From: Thermoleophilia bacterium | GTDB taxonomy: Bacteria; Actinomycetota; Thermoleophilia; Miltoncostaeales; Miltoncostaeaceae | Direction: 5' to 3' | NCBI GenBank assembly: GCA_020848615.1 | Contig: JADLHW010000109.1 | Location: 35,949-99,948 of the forward strand | Length of the DNA stretch: 64,000 bases | Shown: positions 25,101 to 33,782 of the stretch, piece after piece | How the letters are laid out: each line of letters begins with the position of its first letter | How positions within the stretch are numbered: position 1 is the stretch's first letter | The notes under the pieces: model-generated | Databases searched by the model: none | Seen by the model: the letters and a program-made list of their open reading frames with translations, nothing else | What the model was told of the DNA's origin: nothing | Position numbers and translations under genes: made by a program

Positions 25101-26834
25101 ATGGCACGACGCCCCATCCGGCGGAAGCGAGGAGGGTGGCCGCGGCGCCCGGAGCCTCCGGACCCGCTCACCGAGACCCGCGCCCTCATCGCCTCGGGGC
25201 GGCCCATGGGGCTCATCGCATACGTGAGCTCGCTCATCGCGGCCCTCGACCCGCGGGACGCCGACCCCTTCGCGCGTGACGCACCGCGGGACGGTCCGAC
25301 GCTCACCGACCTCGCCCGCGCCTTCGCCGCCGCCGACGCTCCGGAGAGCACCGCGCTGCTCACGCTGATCGCCGCGATGTGCGGTGACGCCGATCCGGCC
25401 GGGGAGATCCGGGACGAGCTCGGCCGCCGCGGCCACCGGCTGCCGGACTGGCTCGCCGGGCTCCACGCGACCGAGGTGGAGGGCACGCTGGTGACCGCGC
25501 ACGCCCTGGGCGACGGGGAGCACGTGATGGCGGGCGTCCGCCTGCCCGGTGGTCACGGCCTCACGGCACTGGTCTTCGTGGATCACAACATGGGCGGGGT
25601 GGCCCGCGACGGGTTCGTGCTGGAGGGTGGCCTGCGGGAGACCGCGGAGACGGTCACGGCGGTCTCCGACCAGGACACCGCCACCCGGCCCCTCGAGCCG
25701 GCGGAGGCCCGGGCCCGGATGGAGGAGGCCATCGCCGCGGGCGCCATCACCCTCCCGCGGTTCACCTCTGACACGTGGCCCGCGGCCAGGCCGGCGGTCG
25801 AGTGGATCTGCCGGATGCTGCCCGAGGGCGGAACCGGCTACGTCCGGCCGGAGTGGACCGAGCGTGAGCTTGAGGCACTGACCCAGCGGTTCCTGCGGTC
25901 CCCGAACGGCCGCGGCGTGGACACGCCCGACGGACGCGACCTGCTGCGTTCGATCCTGTGGTTCGGCACCGACTACGGCCCGGGCGACCCGCTGCGGTGG
26001 AGCCCGTCGTCGGTGGAGATCCTCATGCTGGACTGGCTCCCGCGGAAGATCATCGCCGAGGCGGGGTTCCTGTCCCTCGCCCCGGAGGTGATCGCCGCCT
26101 TCGCCCGGTTCTGCCACGAGGAACGTGGCGTCCCCGCGCACCTCACCGCGGACACGCTCGCGATGGTCGGCGAGCTCACGCCCGAGTACCTGGACATCGT
26201 CGCGTCGCCGCGGTTGCAGGGTCCCATGGCGATCCTGGGCGCGATGGGCGCCATCGCGCCGGACGATCCCCGCCACGTGACGGGCGGCGACGACGAGTGG
26301 GACTTCGACGCGATCCTGCGCGGCGGGTTGCGTGACGCCGTCGGTGATGCGGCGGCGCTCCGGGCCCTCCGCACCGATCCGCTTCCCGACGAGCCGTTCC
26401 GCTGGGATGGCGTCCCCCACGACATCCGGGGCGCCGTGGAGGAGGTGCTGACCCTGACCGACGGGTGCTGCGACGCGCTCCTCGACGCCGAGTGCCGCAC
26501 CGCCGCCCGCAGGTACCTGGCCGCCGTCGCACGCGACGACCCGAACGTGTTCCGCCGCCGGGCGCGCGCGGAGACCGCCGCCGCCGCGGTGGTCTGGATC
26601 ATCGGCATGGCGAACCACGTCGTCGGGCGGCGGGGCGGCATCACCGCGACGGCGATCGCCCGGCATCTCGGGCTCACGGCCATGCCCACCCAGCGCGCCA
26701 CGACGCTCCTCGAGGCGACCGGGACGCGGCACCGGGCGGGCGAGGACGTCCATCTGGGATCGCCGGAGTACCTCACCTCGCACCGGCGCGCCGAGATCAT
26801 CGCGATGCGGAACCTGCTGGACGAGGACGACTAG
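25101..26834 (+). CDS. Conserved actinobacterial hypothetical protein (DUF6398-like C-terminus)
   Basis: 577 aa, soluble, no signal peptide. A basic N-terminus (ARRPIRRKRGGWPRRPEPP) precedes an alpha-helical body. LRSILWFGTDYGPGDPLRWS, EILMLDWLPRKIIAEAGF and IAAFARFCHEERGVP form a block I associate with uncharacterised actinobacterial proteins. The C-terminus (ARRYLAAVARDDPNVFRRRA, ETAAAAVVWIIGMANHVV, TATAIARHLGLTAMPTQRAT) resembles the helix-turn-helix-like DUF6398 region. Family assignment is from memory and tentative. Leaderless start. The 3' end overlaps the convergent GNAT gene by 4 bp. Function unknown. Confidence 0.7.
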   Translation: MARRPIRRKRGGWPRRPEPPDPLTETRALIASGRPMGLIAYVSSLIAALDPRDADPFARDAPRDGPTLTDLARAFAAADAPESTALLTLIAAMCGDADPAGEIRDELGRRGHRLPDWLAGLHATEVEGTLVTAHALGDGEHVMAGVRLPGGHGLTALVFVDHNMGGVARDGFVLEGGLRETAETVTAVSDQDTATRPLEPAEARARMEEAIAAGAITLPRFTSDTWPAARPAVEWICRMLPEGGTGYVRPEWTERELEALTQRFLRSPNGRGVDTPDGRDLLRSILWFGTDYGPGDPLRWSPSSVEILMLDWLPRKIIAEAGFLSLAPEVIAAFARFCHEERGVPAHLTADTLAMVGELTPEYLDIVASPRLQGPMAILGAMGAIAPDDPRHVTGGDDEWDFDAILRGGLRDAVGDAAALRALRTDPLPDEPFRWDGVPHDIRGAVEEVLTLTDGCCDALLDAECRTAARRYLAAVARDDPNVFRRRARAETAAAAVVWIIGMANHVVGRRGGITATAIARHLGLTAMPTQRATTLLEATGTRHRAGEDVHLGSPEYLTSHRRAEIIAMRNLLDEDD

Positions 26835-27355
26835 AGGTCGCGCCGGTACCGCACCTGCGGGGCCTCGAGGGCGTCCATCGCCTGGTCGGCGCCGTCCGGC
26901 GTCCATCCGGCCCGCGCGTAGAACCGCCTGGCACGGGCGTTGCCGCGGAACACCCACAGCACCGCCGCCGCGTGACCGTCCCCGCGCATCAGCCCGACGG
27001 CCTCCGCCAGGAGTGCCCGGCCCACGCCCGTGCCGATGCGCCGGGGCGCGGCGTACAACGCGTAGAGCTCGCCGGTCGCGTCCGTCGGATGGCCGTCCTG
27101 GGGTCGCACCGGCCCGGTGCACGCGAAGCCGCACACCTCGCCGTCCCGCACGGCCACCAGGTCGCGACCCCCCGGGATGACGCGGCCGCCGGCCACGAGC
27201 TCCACCCAGCGGGCGGTGCGCTCGGTGAGGTCCATGGTGTCCAGCATGCGCCGCGGCACCAGGCCGCGGTACGCGAACCGCCAGCCGTCGATCTGCACGC
27301 GCGCGATGCCCGCGGCGTCCGCCGCCGTGGCCGCCCGGACGACGAGGCCGCTCAC
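26831..27355 (-). CDS. GNAT N-acetyltransferase, tandem copy B
   Basis: 174 aa. GNAT fold with VRAATAADAAGIARVQIDGW, WRFAYRGLVPRRMLD, ELYALYAAPRRIGTGVGRAL (acetyl-CoA P-loop, R-x2-G-x-G-x-G variant) and VLWVFRGNARARRFYARAGW. It is a paralog of the preceding gene: both share the W-x-x-AYRGLVPR motif and the NxRARRFYxRxGW end. The GTG start at 27355 overlaps the stop of copy A (GTGA). Acceptor unknown; single-gene tandem duplication is the likely origin. Confidence 0.88.
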   Translation of the reverse strand: MSGLVVRAATAADAAGIARVQIDGWRFAYRGLVPRRMLDTMDLTERTARWVELVAGGRVIPGGRDLVAVRDGEVCGFACTGPVRPQDGHPTDATGELYALYAAPRRIGTGVGRALLAEAVGLMRGDGHAAAVLWVFRGNARARRFYARAGWTPDGADQAMDALEAPQVRYRRDL

Positions 27356-27888
27356 AGGCCCCTGGCGTACCGGACGGCCGGCACCGGCAGGCGCTCGGAC
27401 TCCTGCTCCCGCAGGCCGCCGTCGGTGACCCACCCCATGCGCTCGTAGAACCGCCGCGCCCGTTCGTTGCCGCGCAGCACCCACAGCAGGGCGTCCGCAT
27501 GTCCGGCGTCGCGCAGGCCCGTGACGGATGCGTCCATGAGGGCGCGCCCCACCCCGCGACCCCACGCCGACGGCTGCGCATACAGGGCGTACAGCTCGCC
27601 GCCGGCGCTGGGCGGCGGCCACAGGTCCGCCCGCGATGGCCCGTGGCACGCGAACCCCGCGATCTCCCCGTCCACCAGGGCCACGAGGTTCGTGGACCCG
27701 GGGTACGCGGCGTCCCCGGACAGGATGGGCCGCCACTGCACCGTGCGGACCCCCACCGTGGTCGACGCCTGCACGGCGCGCGGCACGAGGCCCCGGTACG
27801 CCACCGCCCACGACGCGACGTGCACGCGGGCGATGGCCGCCGCGTCCGCGACGGTCGCCTCGCGGATCACCGGCGGCGGGAACGACAT
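27352..27888 (-). CDS. GNAT N-acetyltransferase, tandem copy A
   Basis: 178 aa from ATG 27888, which lies 7 nt after TAGCGT (leaderless); longer upstream frames are not needed. Motifs IREATVADAAAIARVHVASW, AVAYRGLVPRAVQ, ELYALYAQPSAWGRGVGRAL (Q/R-x2-G-x-G acetyl-CoA loop) and LLWVLRGNERARRFYERMGW define the GNAT fold. First gene of a two-gene operon with its paralog. Divergent from the thioesterase gene with overlapping -10 boxes. Substrate unknown. Confidence 0.88.
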   Translation of the reverse strand: MSFPPPVIREATVADAAAIARVHVASWAVAYRGLVPRAVQASTTVGVRTVQWRPILSGDAAYPGSTNLVALVDGEIAGFACHGPSRADLWPPPSAGGELYALYAQPSAWGRGVGRALMDASVTGLRDAGHADALLWVLRGNERARRFYERMGWVTDGGLREQESERLPVPAVRYARGL

Positions 27889-27894
27889 CACACG

Positions 27895-27901
27895 TACGCT
27901 A
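27895..27901. promoter_or_regulatory. Overlapping divergent -10 boxes (TACGCT / TAGCGT)
   Basis: The 7-bp sequence TACGCTA reads TACGCT on the plus strand (27895-27900, for the thioesterase) and TAGCGT on the minus strand (27901-27896, 7 nt before the GNAT ATG). One site can therefore serve as the -10 element in both directions. Confidence 0.5.
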
Positions 27902-27940
27902 CCCCGCAGCAGCCACCGGCCACCCCAGGAGGGACCCCGC

Positions 27941-28315
27941 ATGCGGGCGAGCATCCTGCAGTCCGTCTTCCCCCAGGACACCAACTCCCTGGGCACCCTG
28001 TTCGCCGGCACCCTGGTGGGGTGGATGGACAAGGCCGCGGCCTACGCCGCGATGCGCCGCGTGCGCGGCGGCGTCGTGACCGCCGCGATGGAGGAGATCG
28101 CGTTCCGGGAGCCCATCCGGCAGGGCGACCTGGTGGAGGTGGACGCCCAGGTCGTCTCCGTGGGCCGCACCAGCCTGCGCGTCCAGGTGGACGTGTGGCG
28201 GGAGCGCCTGGAGGACGGCACCCGCGAGCTGTGCGTGCAGGGGCACTTCACGCTCGTGGCCGTCGGCCGGGACGGAAAGCCGGTTCCGGTGCCGCCGGAG
28301 GTCGCCGCCGACTGA
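27941..28315 (+). CDS. Acyl-CoA thioesterase, hotdog fold (YciA/BACH type)
   Basis: 124 aa, normal length. Hotdog signature VFPQDTNSLGTLFAGTLVGW followed by MDKAAAYAAMRRVRGGVVTA (N/D-x-x-G-x-x-x-G-G-x-x-x-x-W-x-D variant), EIAFREPIRQGDLVEVDAQV and RTSLRVQVDVWRE. It hydrolyses acyl-CoA esters in the cytoplasm, usually as a hexamer. A good Shine-Dalgarno (AGGAGGG at about 27927-27933) precedes ATG 27941, unlike the leaderless divergent GNAT gene, and the -10 TACGCT gives a leader of about 35 nt. Confidence 0.9.
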   Translation: MRASILQSVFPQDTNSLGTLFAGTLVGWMDKAAAYAAMRRVRGGVVTAAMEEIAFREPIRQGDLVEVDAQVVSVGRTSLRVQVDVWRERLEDGTRELCVQGHFTLVAVGRDGKPVPVPPEVAAD

Positions 28316-28370
28316 CGTCGCCGTCGAACTGCGCACGGGCGGCCGGGCGTGACGAGCTTCGCGCAAGAGT

Positions 28371-28386
28371 GTGTGGGAAGCCACAT
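28371..28386. promoter_or_regulatory. Predicted activator site, copy 1 (TGTGGG-N4-CCACA)
   Basis: GTGTGGGAAGCCACAT, an imperfect palindrome centred at 28378.5, 31.5 bp upstream of the first base of the -10 TAGCGT (about -44 from the transcription start). 12 of 16 bases equal the site at 35418-35433, which has exactly the same spacing to its own -10. Confidence 0.5.
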
Positions 28387-28409
28387 CGATCGGTCGCCGT
28401 GAGCTGCCG

Positions 28410-28415
28410 TAGCGT
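28410..28415 (+). promoter_or_regulatory. -10 box TAGCGT, leaderless promoter of the SGNH hydrolase
   Basis: TAGCGT, 6 nt, then ATG 28422. No -35 hexamer is evident, which fits activator dependence through the upstream palindrome. Confidence 0.55.
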
Positions 28416-28421
28416 CGGTCC

Positions 28422-30893
28422 ATGGAAACGTCGCACCGAATGGCAGGCGGGCGCCGCGCGCGCATCGCCCGCAGCGCCTGCGCGACGCTGCTGACACTCG
28501 GCTTCGGAGGCAACGGGCTCGCCCTTGCCCAGGGAGCGGATACCCGCCCCAGGTTCGTCATCGCCGTGCTCGGGGACTCCTATGCGTCGGGGGAGGGATC
28601 ACCGGACGTGCACGGCCGGCACTCGCTGGGCGGCGACCTGGTCGCGGCCGAGTGCATCCCGGCGCCGGGATGCCGTTCGGAGGTATGGTGGAGCCCCGAT
28701 TCCTGGTTCCCGGATCGCGACGCGGTGTTCCCGCAGCAGGACGACCCCGGGTGGCAGGACGACGCCCGCCGGTGCCACCGTTCCAGCAAAGGGCCCGGAG
28801 CCCACGCCGGGATGCTCCTCGCCGACCGCTTCCCCAACGTCCGTGTCGAGGTGCTCGACTTCGCCTGCGGCGGCGCCAAGGTCGTGCGAGGTCTCGTTGG
28901 GCCCTTCGTCGGGCCGGAGGCGCCCCAGGGTGCGGCGAACCTCCCGGCCCAGCTCACGGCGCTCGAGCGCTACGTGGATGCGCACGGTGGCGGCGTCGAT
29001 GCCGTCGTCATGAACATCGGCGGCAACGACGGGCAATTCGACCAGATGGTCATCCAGTGCCTCCTGCAGGTGTTCCCCGATGACGACTGCTCAGACAATC
29101 AGCTGCTCACCGACGTCGTCGAGCGCACGCAGGATCAGCTCCCGGCGCTGCCGTCGGTGCAGGCCCAAGCCCGGTTCTCCAGCCGATACGCGGCGCTTCA
29201 GGCGTCGCTTCGCGGGGCGGCGATTCCAGTCTCCGGTACGGAGGGACTCGCGGACGCCCGCCCGGACGAGGTGTATCTCACCGCCCTGCCGAACGCCATG
29301 CACGATGACCCGCCCCCGGACCGGCCGGACGTCAACCCACAGGACTTCTGCGACGGAACCCAGACGGGCGTCCTCTTCTACAACACCGCATCGCTCGGGG
29401 AGTCGGCGGCGATGGAGTCGGTGCTCAGCGCGATCAACGCCGCGATGGGCCGGGCGTCCGAACGGAACGGCTGGATCTTCCTGCCGGGCATGTTCGACGA
29501 CTTCCGCGACCACGGCGTGTGCGCGGATGATGAGTCGTTCTTCCGGACCTACGCCGATGCTCTGAGGATTCAGGGCGACGAGGGCCTGTTCGCCTTCGAC
29601 CAGTTGGGCGCCGCGATCGTGCTGCCGGGCGCGGTGGTCTCCCCGGGCTTCGCGCATCCCAACGAGGCCGGCTTCGCCAACCGGGCGAGGGCCATCGCCG
29701 GACAGATCGAGCAGCAGATGCGCATGCGGTTCCGGCCGGCTGCCCTCCAAGTCGACCAGGCCGGGAACGGACGATTCACGGTGAGTTTCACCGACACCTC
29801 GCCGCTGCTGGGCGTGGAGTTCCGCGACCCGGACGAGCGCCCGGTCCCCGGGACGGTGTGGCATCTCGAGCTGGATCCGCCGACCGGGAACACACGCACG
29901 TTCAACTCGCTGAATCCCGCGAGCGGCATCACGTTCGAGTCGGATCAGACGCGTCGCCGGTTCACGGTCGACGAGCCGGAGGGCGAGTTCACGGTGCGTG
30001 TGCAGGCGTGCCGCCGCCTCGACCCAGGGCAGTTCCCCGGCGTGTACTGCGGCCCCTTCTCCAACGCCGTGACCGTCGCGTCCAGGAAGCCCGGTACTCC
30101 TACGGATGTGCGGCGGCTGCCGCTGACCGGCGTTCCGGCCGCCTCCGGCGATCCCGCGATCCGCATCGCCTGGACGCCCGGCCTCAACACGCCGTCTGGC
30201 GTCCGCTATCGGGTGAGCTTCGGCCGGTTCGGCGCCGGCTGCGCCGATGGGCTCGCGTCGTGCACCGTCCTCTCCCAGGGCGGTGAGGTTGAGACCCAGT
30301 CCACATCGACAACCCTCACGCTGCCCGAGCCGGGCGAGTGGGGCTTCGAGGTGCGGGCCTGTGCCCCGGGTGCCGGATGCTCGGCGCGTGGCGGGCCCCT
30401 GGTCGAAACGGTGTCAGCCGCCGCCGGTCCTCGCGGCCGACGGGTTGCGCCCTCGCCGGTGGGCACCTTCAACGTCAGGGCGCCTCGCGTCGCGAGGATT
30501 GGGCGGGTCCTCCCCCTCGAGATCGCGTGGCGCACGCCACGCCGGTGGACCGATCTGGACCGGGTCGACCTGGTCGTGCGGTCGCGGGGTGCCCGTATCG
30601 GGATCATCCGCTTCAGCCAGAACGACGATGTCGTCCGGGTCATCGCGGCCGGCCGCGACAGCTACGGACACCCTGATTCGGATGGCGTCGTCACCGCCGG
30701 TGCCCTCGGTGTCGACCTCGCCCGCACCAGCGTGGTCAGGTTCAGCCCGTCCTCGCGGCGGGTGGTGCTCCGGCTCGGCGTGATCCCGGCGCGTGCGCTG
30801 CGGGGACGCCTCCTGACCGTCGGGCTCCAGGGACGCGATGACCGGGGCCGGCAGCAGGAGGAGCGGGTGGCCGCGGTCATTCGCCTGCGCTGA
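28422..30893 (+). CDS. Secreted SGNH/GDSL hydrolase with C-terminal beta domains
   Basis: 823 aa. Signal peptide in residues 1-38 (basic start, then SACATLLTLGFGGNGLALAQ). The SGNH domain has block I VLGDSYASGEGSP (Ser53), a Gly in block II, block III MNIGGNDGQFDQ (Asn about 198), and block V HPNEAGFANRA (Asp/His site at about 411). After residue about 430 come Ig/FN3-like segments (FRVDQAGNGRFTVSFTD-type start, IRIAWTPGLNTPSGVRYRVS, WGFEVRACAPGAGC) and a basic C-terminal domain. It probably de-esterifies lipids or acylated glycans outside the cell. Leaderless start. The upstream palindrome is shared with the RTX-like gene. Its stop is 8 bp from the convergent LuxR gene. Confidence 0.85.
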   Translation: METSHRMAGGRRARIARSACATLLTLGFGGNGLALAQGADTRPRFVIAVLGDSYASGEGSPDVHGRHSLGGDLVAAECIPAPGCRSEVWWSPDSWFPDRDAVFPQQDDPGWQDDARRCHRSSKGPGAHAGMLLADRFPNVRVEVLDFACGGAKVVRGLVGPFVGPEAPQGAANLPAQLTALERYVDAHGGGVDAVVMNIGGNDGQFDQMVIQCLLQVFPDDDCSDNQLLTDVVERTQDQLPALPSVQAQARFSSRYAALQASLRGAAIPVSGTEGLADARPDEVYLTALPNAMHDDPPPDRPDVNPQDFCDGTQTGVLFYNTASLGESAAMESVLSAINAAMGRASERNGWIFLPGMFDDFRDHGVCADDESFFRTYADALRIQGDEGLFAFDQLGAAIVLPGAVVSPGFAHPNEAGFANRARAIAGQIEQQMRMRFRPAALQVDQAGNGRFTVSFTDTSPLLGVEFRDPDERPVPGTVWHLELDPPTGNTRTFNSLNPASGITFESDQTRRRFTVDEPEGEFTVRVQACRRLDPGQFPGVYCGPFSNAVTVASRKPGTPTDVRRLPLTGVPAASGDPAIRIAWTPGLNTPSGVRYRVSFGRFGAGCADGLASCTVLSQGGEVETQSTSTTLTLPEPGEWGFEVRACAPGAGCSARGGPLVETVSAAAGPRGRRVAPSPVGTFNVRAPRVARIGRVLPLEIAWRTPRRWTDLDRVDLVVRSRGARIGIIRFSQNDDVVRVIAAGRDSYGHPDSDGVVTAGALGVDLARTSVVRFSPSSRRVVLRLGVIPARALRGRLLTVGLQGRDDRGRQQEERVAAVIRLR

Positions 30894-30901
30894 GCCTCGC
30901 G

Positions 30902-33676
30902 TCAGTCGGCGTCTCCGAGGGCCTTCGCGAGTTCGGCCCGTGACCGGATACCCCGTTTCGCATAGACCCGCCCGAGGTTCGCCTCCACCGTCCTCACGCT
31001 CACGAACAGCGTCTCGGCGATCTGGCGGTTCGTGAGGCCCCGGAGGGCGAGTGAGGCGATACGGCGCTCGGCCTCGGTCAGCGCACCATTGGGCGGCTGC
31101 CGTCGCCGGCCCGGGATGTGTGCGAGTTCAGTTCTCGTCCGCATCGCGTACAGCTGCGCGCCGAGGGCCTCGAACGTGGCGAGCGAGGCGTCCAGGCGAC
31201 GCCGCGCGTCGCCCCTCCTGCCCGCTGCGCGAGCGAGGCATCCGCCCGCCAGCAGCGTGCGCGCCCGCTCAAACGGCTGCGCGATCCGCTCGTGGTATCC
31301 GAGTGCCTCTCGAACGGCCGCCTCCGCCTCGTCGTCCTCGCCCGAGGCGCCGGCGAGCAGCGCCCGGCAGCGGTACGCCGCCGCCATCATCGACACCCGC
31401 CCGGCACTCCGGGCGGCGGATGCGAAGTCATCGAGCAACCGGTGCGCCTCGGCGCGGTTGCCCAGTTGGATGAGGGCCTCGATCGCGTCCGGCACGAACC
31501 GGACGAGACCCGGTTCCCGAAACCCCACCTGCCAGGCCGTCTGCGCGAGGGGACCGAGGTGGTCGATCGCGGCGGCCACATTGCCCAGCGACTGCTCGAG
31601 GAACCCCAGGGCCCAGTGGTTCAGCATCAGGGGCTGCCCGGCGCCATAGCGCTCGGCGAGCGCCAGGCCTTCCCGACCCGCTGCGCGCGCGGTGTCGACC
31701 CGTCCGAGGTGGGCGTCGATCAGGGCACGGCCCCCGAGCGCCATCGACCGCCGAAGTGGGAACTCATCGAGGAAGCCCAGTTCGACGCCTTCGTCCGCGA
31801 GTCGGTCGGCGGCTTCCCAGTCGCCCGCGAAGCACTCGAACTGCGCCTGGAACGCCAGCAGCGGGAAGGCGAGCTCGCCGTCGCGGTCGATCCGTGGGCG
31901 AAGTCGGGAACGGAAGATGCGCCGTGCCGTGTCGATGTCGTCGGCGAAGCCGGCGTTGCACGCGTACCAGAGGCTCGGAAGCCACTCCGGAAGCACGTCC
32001 TCGAGGTGGTCCTCGGAGGCCAGCGCCGTCTCGAACGCATCGCGCTCGTACCCGCCCCCCGACAGGAACTCGGCGACCGCCATCCTCGTCAGTCCCAACG
32101 AGACGGCCGGGGCGTCACCGGTGCGTTCAGCCGCTGCGAGCGCTGCCTTGGCGAGCCGGAGGCACTCCTCCGTGCCGGCGTGGCCCGTGGCCATGAATGC
32201 CCGGGCATGGGCCACCTTCGCGCTCAGCGCAGGGTCGCCCGCGCTGTGGTGCGCCGCCGATGCCAGCAGGGAGACCGCGTCGCGGAGGTTGTCCGCCCGA
32301 TAGCAGACGAGGGCCTCCGCGTAGTCGAGCGCGCCCTTTGCGGGTCCGGCGGGGATCCGGTGTGCGGCGCCCGCGAGCAGTTCGCGGGCGCGTTCGAAGC
32401 GGCCCGCCGCGACGAGGTGCTGCGCCGCCTCGGCTGCCCGCGAGGCCCGTCTCGGGCTGGTGTCCGGCGTGAGCCGCAGTGCGTGCTCGCCGAGTTCGGC
32501 CGCATGGTCGTGGGCCGCCAGCCGTCGCGCGGCGTTGGCGGCCGCGGCGACCTCCCGGGCGATCTCCTCGTCGGGGGCGGACGTCGCCAGGGCGAGATGG
32601 ATGGCGCGGGATGCACCGGCGCCGTGTTCGGCGAGCAGGAGATGGGTCGCGCGGATCTCCGAGGGGGTCGCCGCGTGAAGCGCGGCCGCTGCGAGCAGGG
32701 GGTGGTCGAGCCTCAGGACGTCGCCCTCGCGCCTGATGATTCCGGCCAGGATCGCTTCCTCGAGTCCATCCAGCGATTCGGTGAGGCGCTCGATCAGCCC
32801 GACGGTCATGGCGGAGACCAGTGCCGCCACCAGCACTGCGCGCATGGCGTGCGGGGTGAGCGCGCGGAGCCGGAGATCGAGAAGCTGCGCGATGCCCGAG
32901 GGAACCGGGAGGTGGCCGACCCGGTCCAGCGGCTGCTCCAGGCCGGAGAGAGCCCGCACGATCTCCAGCGAGTGATAGGGGTTCCCGCCGGCCACCCGGT
33001 GCAGCTCGCTGAGCATCGGAGCCGGCAGGTCGCGCCCGAGCCGCTCGGCGATGAGCCGTCCGAGGATGCGTTGCGGCAGCGGCTCGAGGACGATGCGCTC
33101 CACGCCGAACCGCGGTGTCCGGTCCAGGCCCAGTGGCAGGGAATCACCCCGGCTGTTTCTGATCGCCAGGAGCACACGGGCCGCGCCGTGACGACGGAGG
33201 ACGTACTCCAGAATGACCATGGTGGGAGTGTCGAGCCACTGGAGGTCGTCCACCACGACCGCCACGGGTGCGGTTTCGGAGGCCGCCGCGAAGGCACTGA
33301 GCACCGAGCGAGCGAGGGTCAGTCGGCTCGCCTGCTCCGCGGGCGGTGACCGCTGGAGCGTCGCGTCGAGGATGCCGCACACGCCGGGCGATAGCCGGGC
33401 CGGCCACGGGGGCCCCACCGCGTCGAGGAGATCCAGCAGACCGCACAGCGGGAGCTCGGCCTCCCGTTCCGTCGGACGGGTCTCGAGAACCAGATACCCC
33501 CGGCTTCGGAGCGTCCGGGCGCCGGCCTCCAGCAGCGTCGTCTTCCCGATCCCCGCCGGTCCCTCGAAGCAGAGCGCCCGCACCGGCCCCCCGGGGTGCC
33601 CGAGCCGTTCGATCGCCGCGAGCTCCGGTCGGCGACCGAGCACGGGCTCAGGTTCCTTCGATGGGCCGGAATCCAA
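30902..33676 (-). CDS. Large LuxR-family regulator (LAL/MalT-like ATPase)
   Basis: About 924 aa. An AAA-type ATPase at the N-terminus has Walker A EGPAGIGKTTLLEAG (K45 approximately) and Walker B VAVVVDDLQWLDTPTM. A long TPR-like helical middle (for example LAAHDHAAELGEHALRL) follows, and the C-terminal LuxR HTH is LTEAERRIASLALRGLTNRQ, IAETLFVSVRTVEANLGRVY and AKRGIRSRAEL. It is a signal- and ATP-responsive transcription activator. Start chosen as TTG 33676 because GGGGGGAGG lies 6 nt upstream and a TAGGAT -10 at 33710-33705 precedes it; a GTG at 33733 would lie upstream of that promoter. It sits between two surface genes that share an operator-like palindrome. Confidence 0.9.
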   Translation of the reverse strand: MDSGPSKEPEPVLGRRPELAAIERLGHPGGPVRALCFEGPAGIGKTTLLEAGARTLRSRGYLVLETRPTEREAELPLCGLLDLLDAVGPPWPARLSPGVCGILDATLQRSPPAEQASRLTLARSVLSAFAAASETAPVAVVVDDLQWLDTPTMVILEYVLRRHGAARVLLAIRNSRGDSLPLGLDRTPRFGVERIVLEPLPQRILGRLIAERLGRDLPAPMLSELHRVAGGNPYHSLEIVRALSGLEQPLDRVGHLPVPSGIAQLLDLRLRALTPHAMRAVLVAALVSAMTVGLIERLTESLDGLEEAILAGIIRREGDVLRLDHPLLAAAALHAATPSEIRATHLLLAEHGAGASRAIHLALATSAPDEEIAREVAAAANAARRLAAHDHAAELGEHALRLTPDTSPRRASRAAEAAQHLVAAGRFERARELLAGAAHRIPAGPAKGALDYAEALVCYRADNLRDAVSLLASAAHHSAGDPALSAKVAHARAFMATGHAGTEECLRLAKAALAAAERTGDAPAVSLGLTRMAVAEFLSGGGYERDAFETALASEDHLEDVLPEWLPSLWYACNAGFADDIDTARRIFRSRLRPRIDRDGELAFPLLAFQAQFECFAGDWEAADRLADEGVELGFLDEFPLRRSMALGGRALIDAHLGRVDTARAAGREGLALAERYGAGQPLMLNHWALGFLEQSLGNVAAAIDHLGPLAQTAWQVGFREPGLVRFVPDAIEALIQLGNRAEAHRLLDDFASAARSAGRVSMMAAAYRCRALLAGASGEDDEAEAAVREALGYHERIAQPFERARTLLAGGCLARAAGRRGDARRRLDASLATFEALGAQLYAMRTRTELAHIPGRRRQPPNGALTEAERRIASLALRGLTNRQIAETLFVSVRTVEANLGRVYAKRGIRSRAELAKALGDAD

Positions 33677-33704
33677 GAACCGCCTCCCCCCGAGGACGCG
33701 TCCG

Positions 33705-33710
33705 ATCCTA
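33705..33710 (-). promoter_or_regulatory. -10 box TAGGAT of the LuxR-family gene
   Basis: TAGGAT on the minus strand, about 30 nt upstream of the TTG start with a good Shine-Dalgarno between. The surface-gene palindrome is not present at the matching position here. Confidence 0.35.
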
Positions 33711-33782
33711 GTGGCGGGGGGCCGGTCCCGCACTCAGCGGTGCGAGCGTGCGTGTCGGTCTGTCGGGTCGAGCGGCGTGGCA

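Noticed and set aside
23511..27581. Very long minus-strand open frame (1356 aa) across the glycosylase and hypothetical genes
   Set aside because: It is a high-GC antisense shadow of well-supported plus-strand genes; only its 3' part (MOSC protein, 23511-24167) has recognisable domains.
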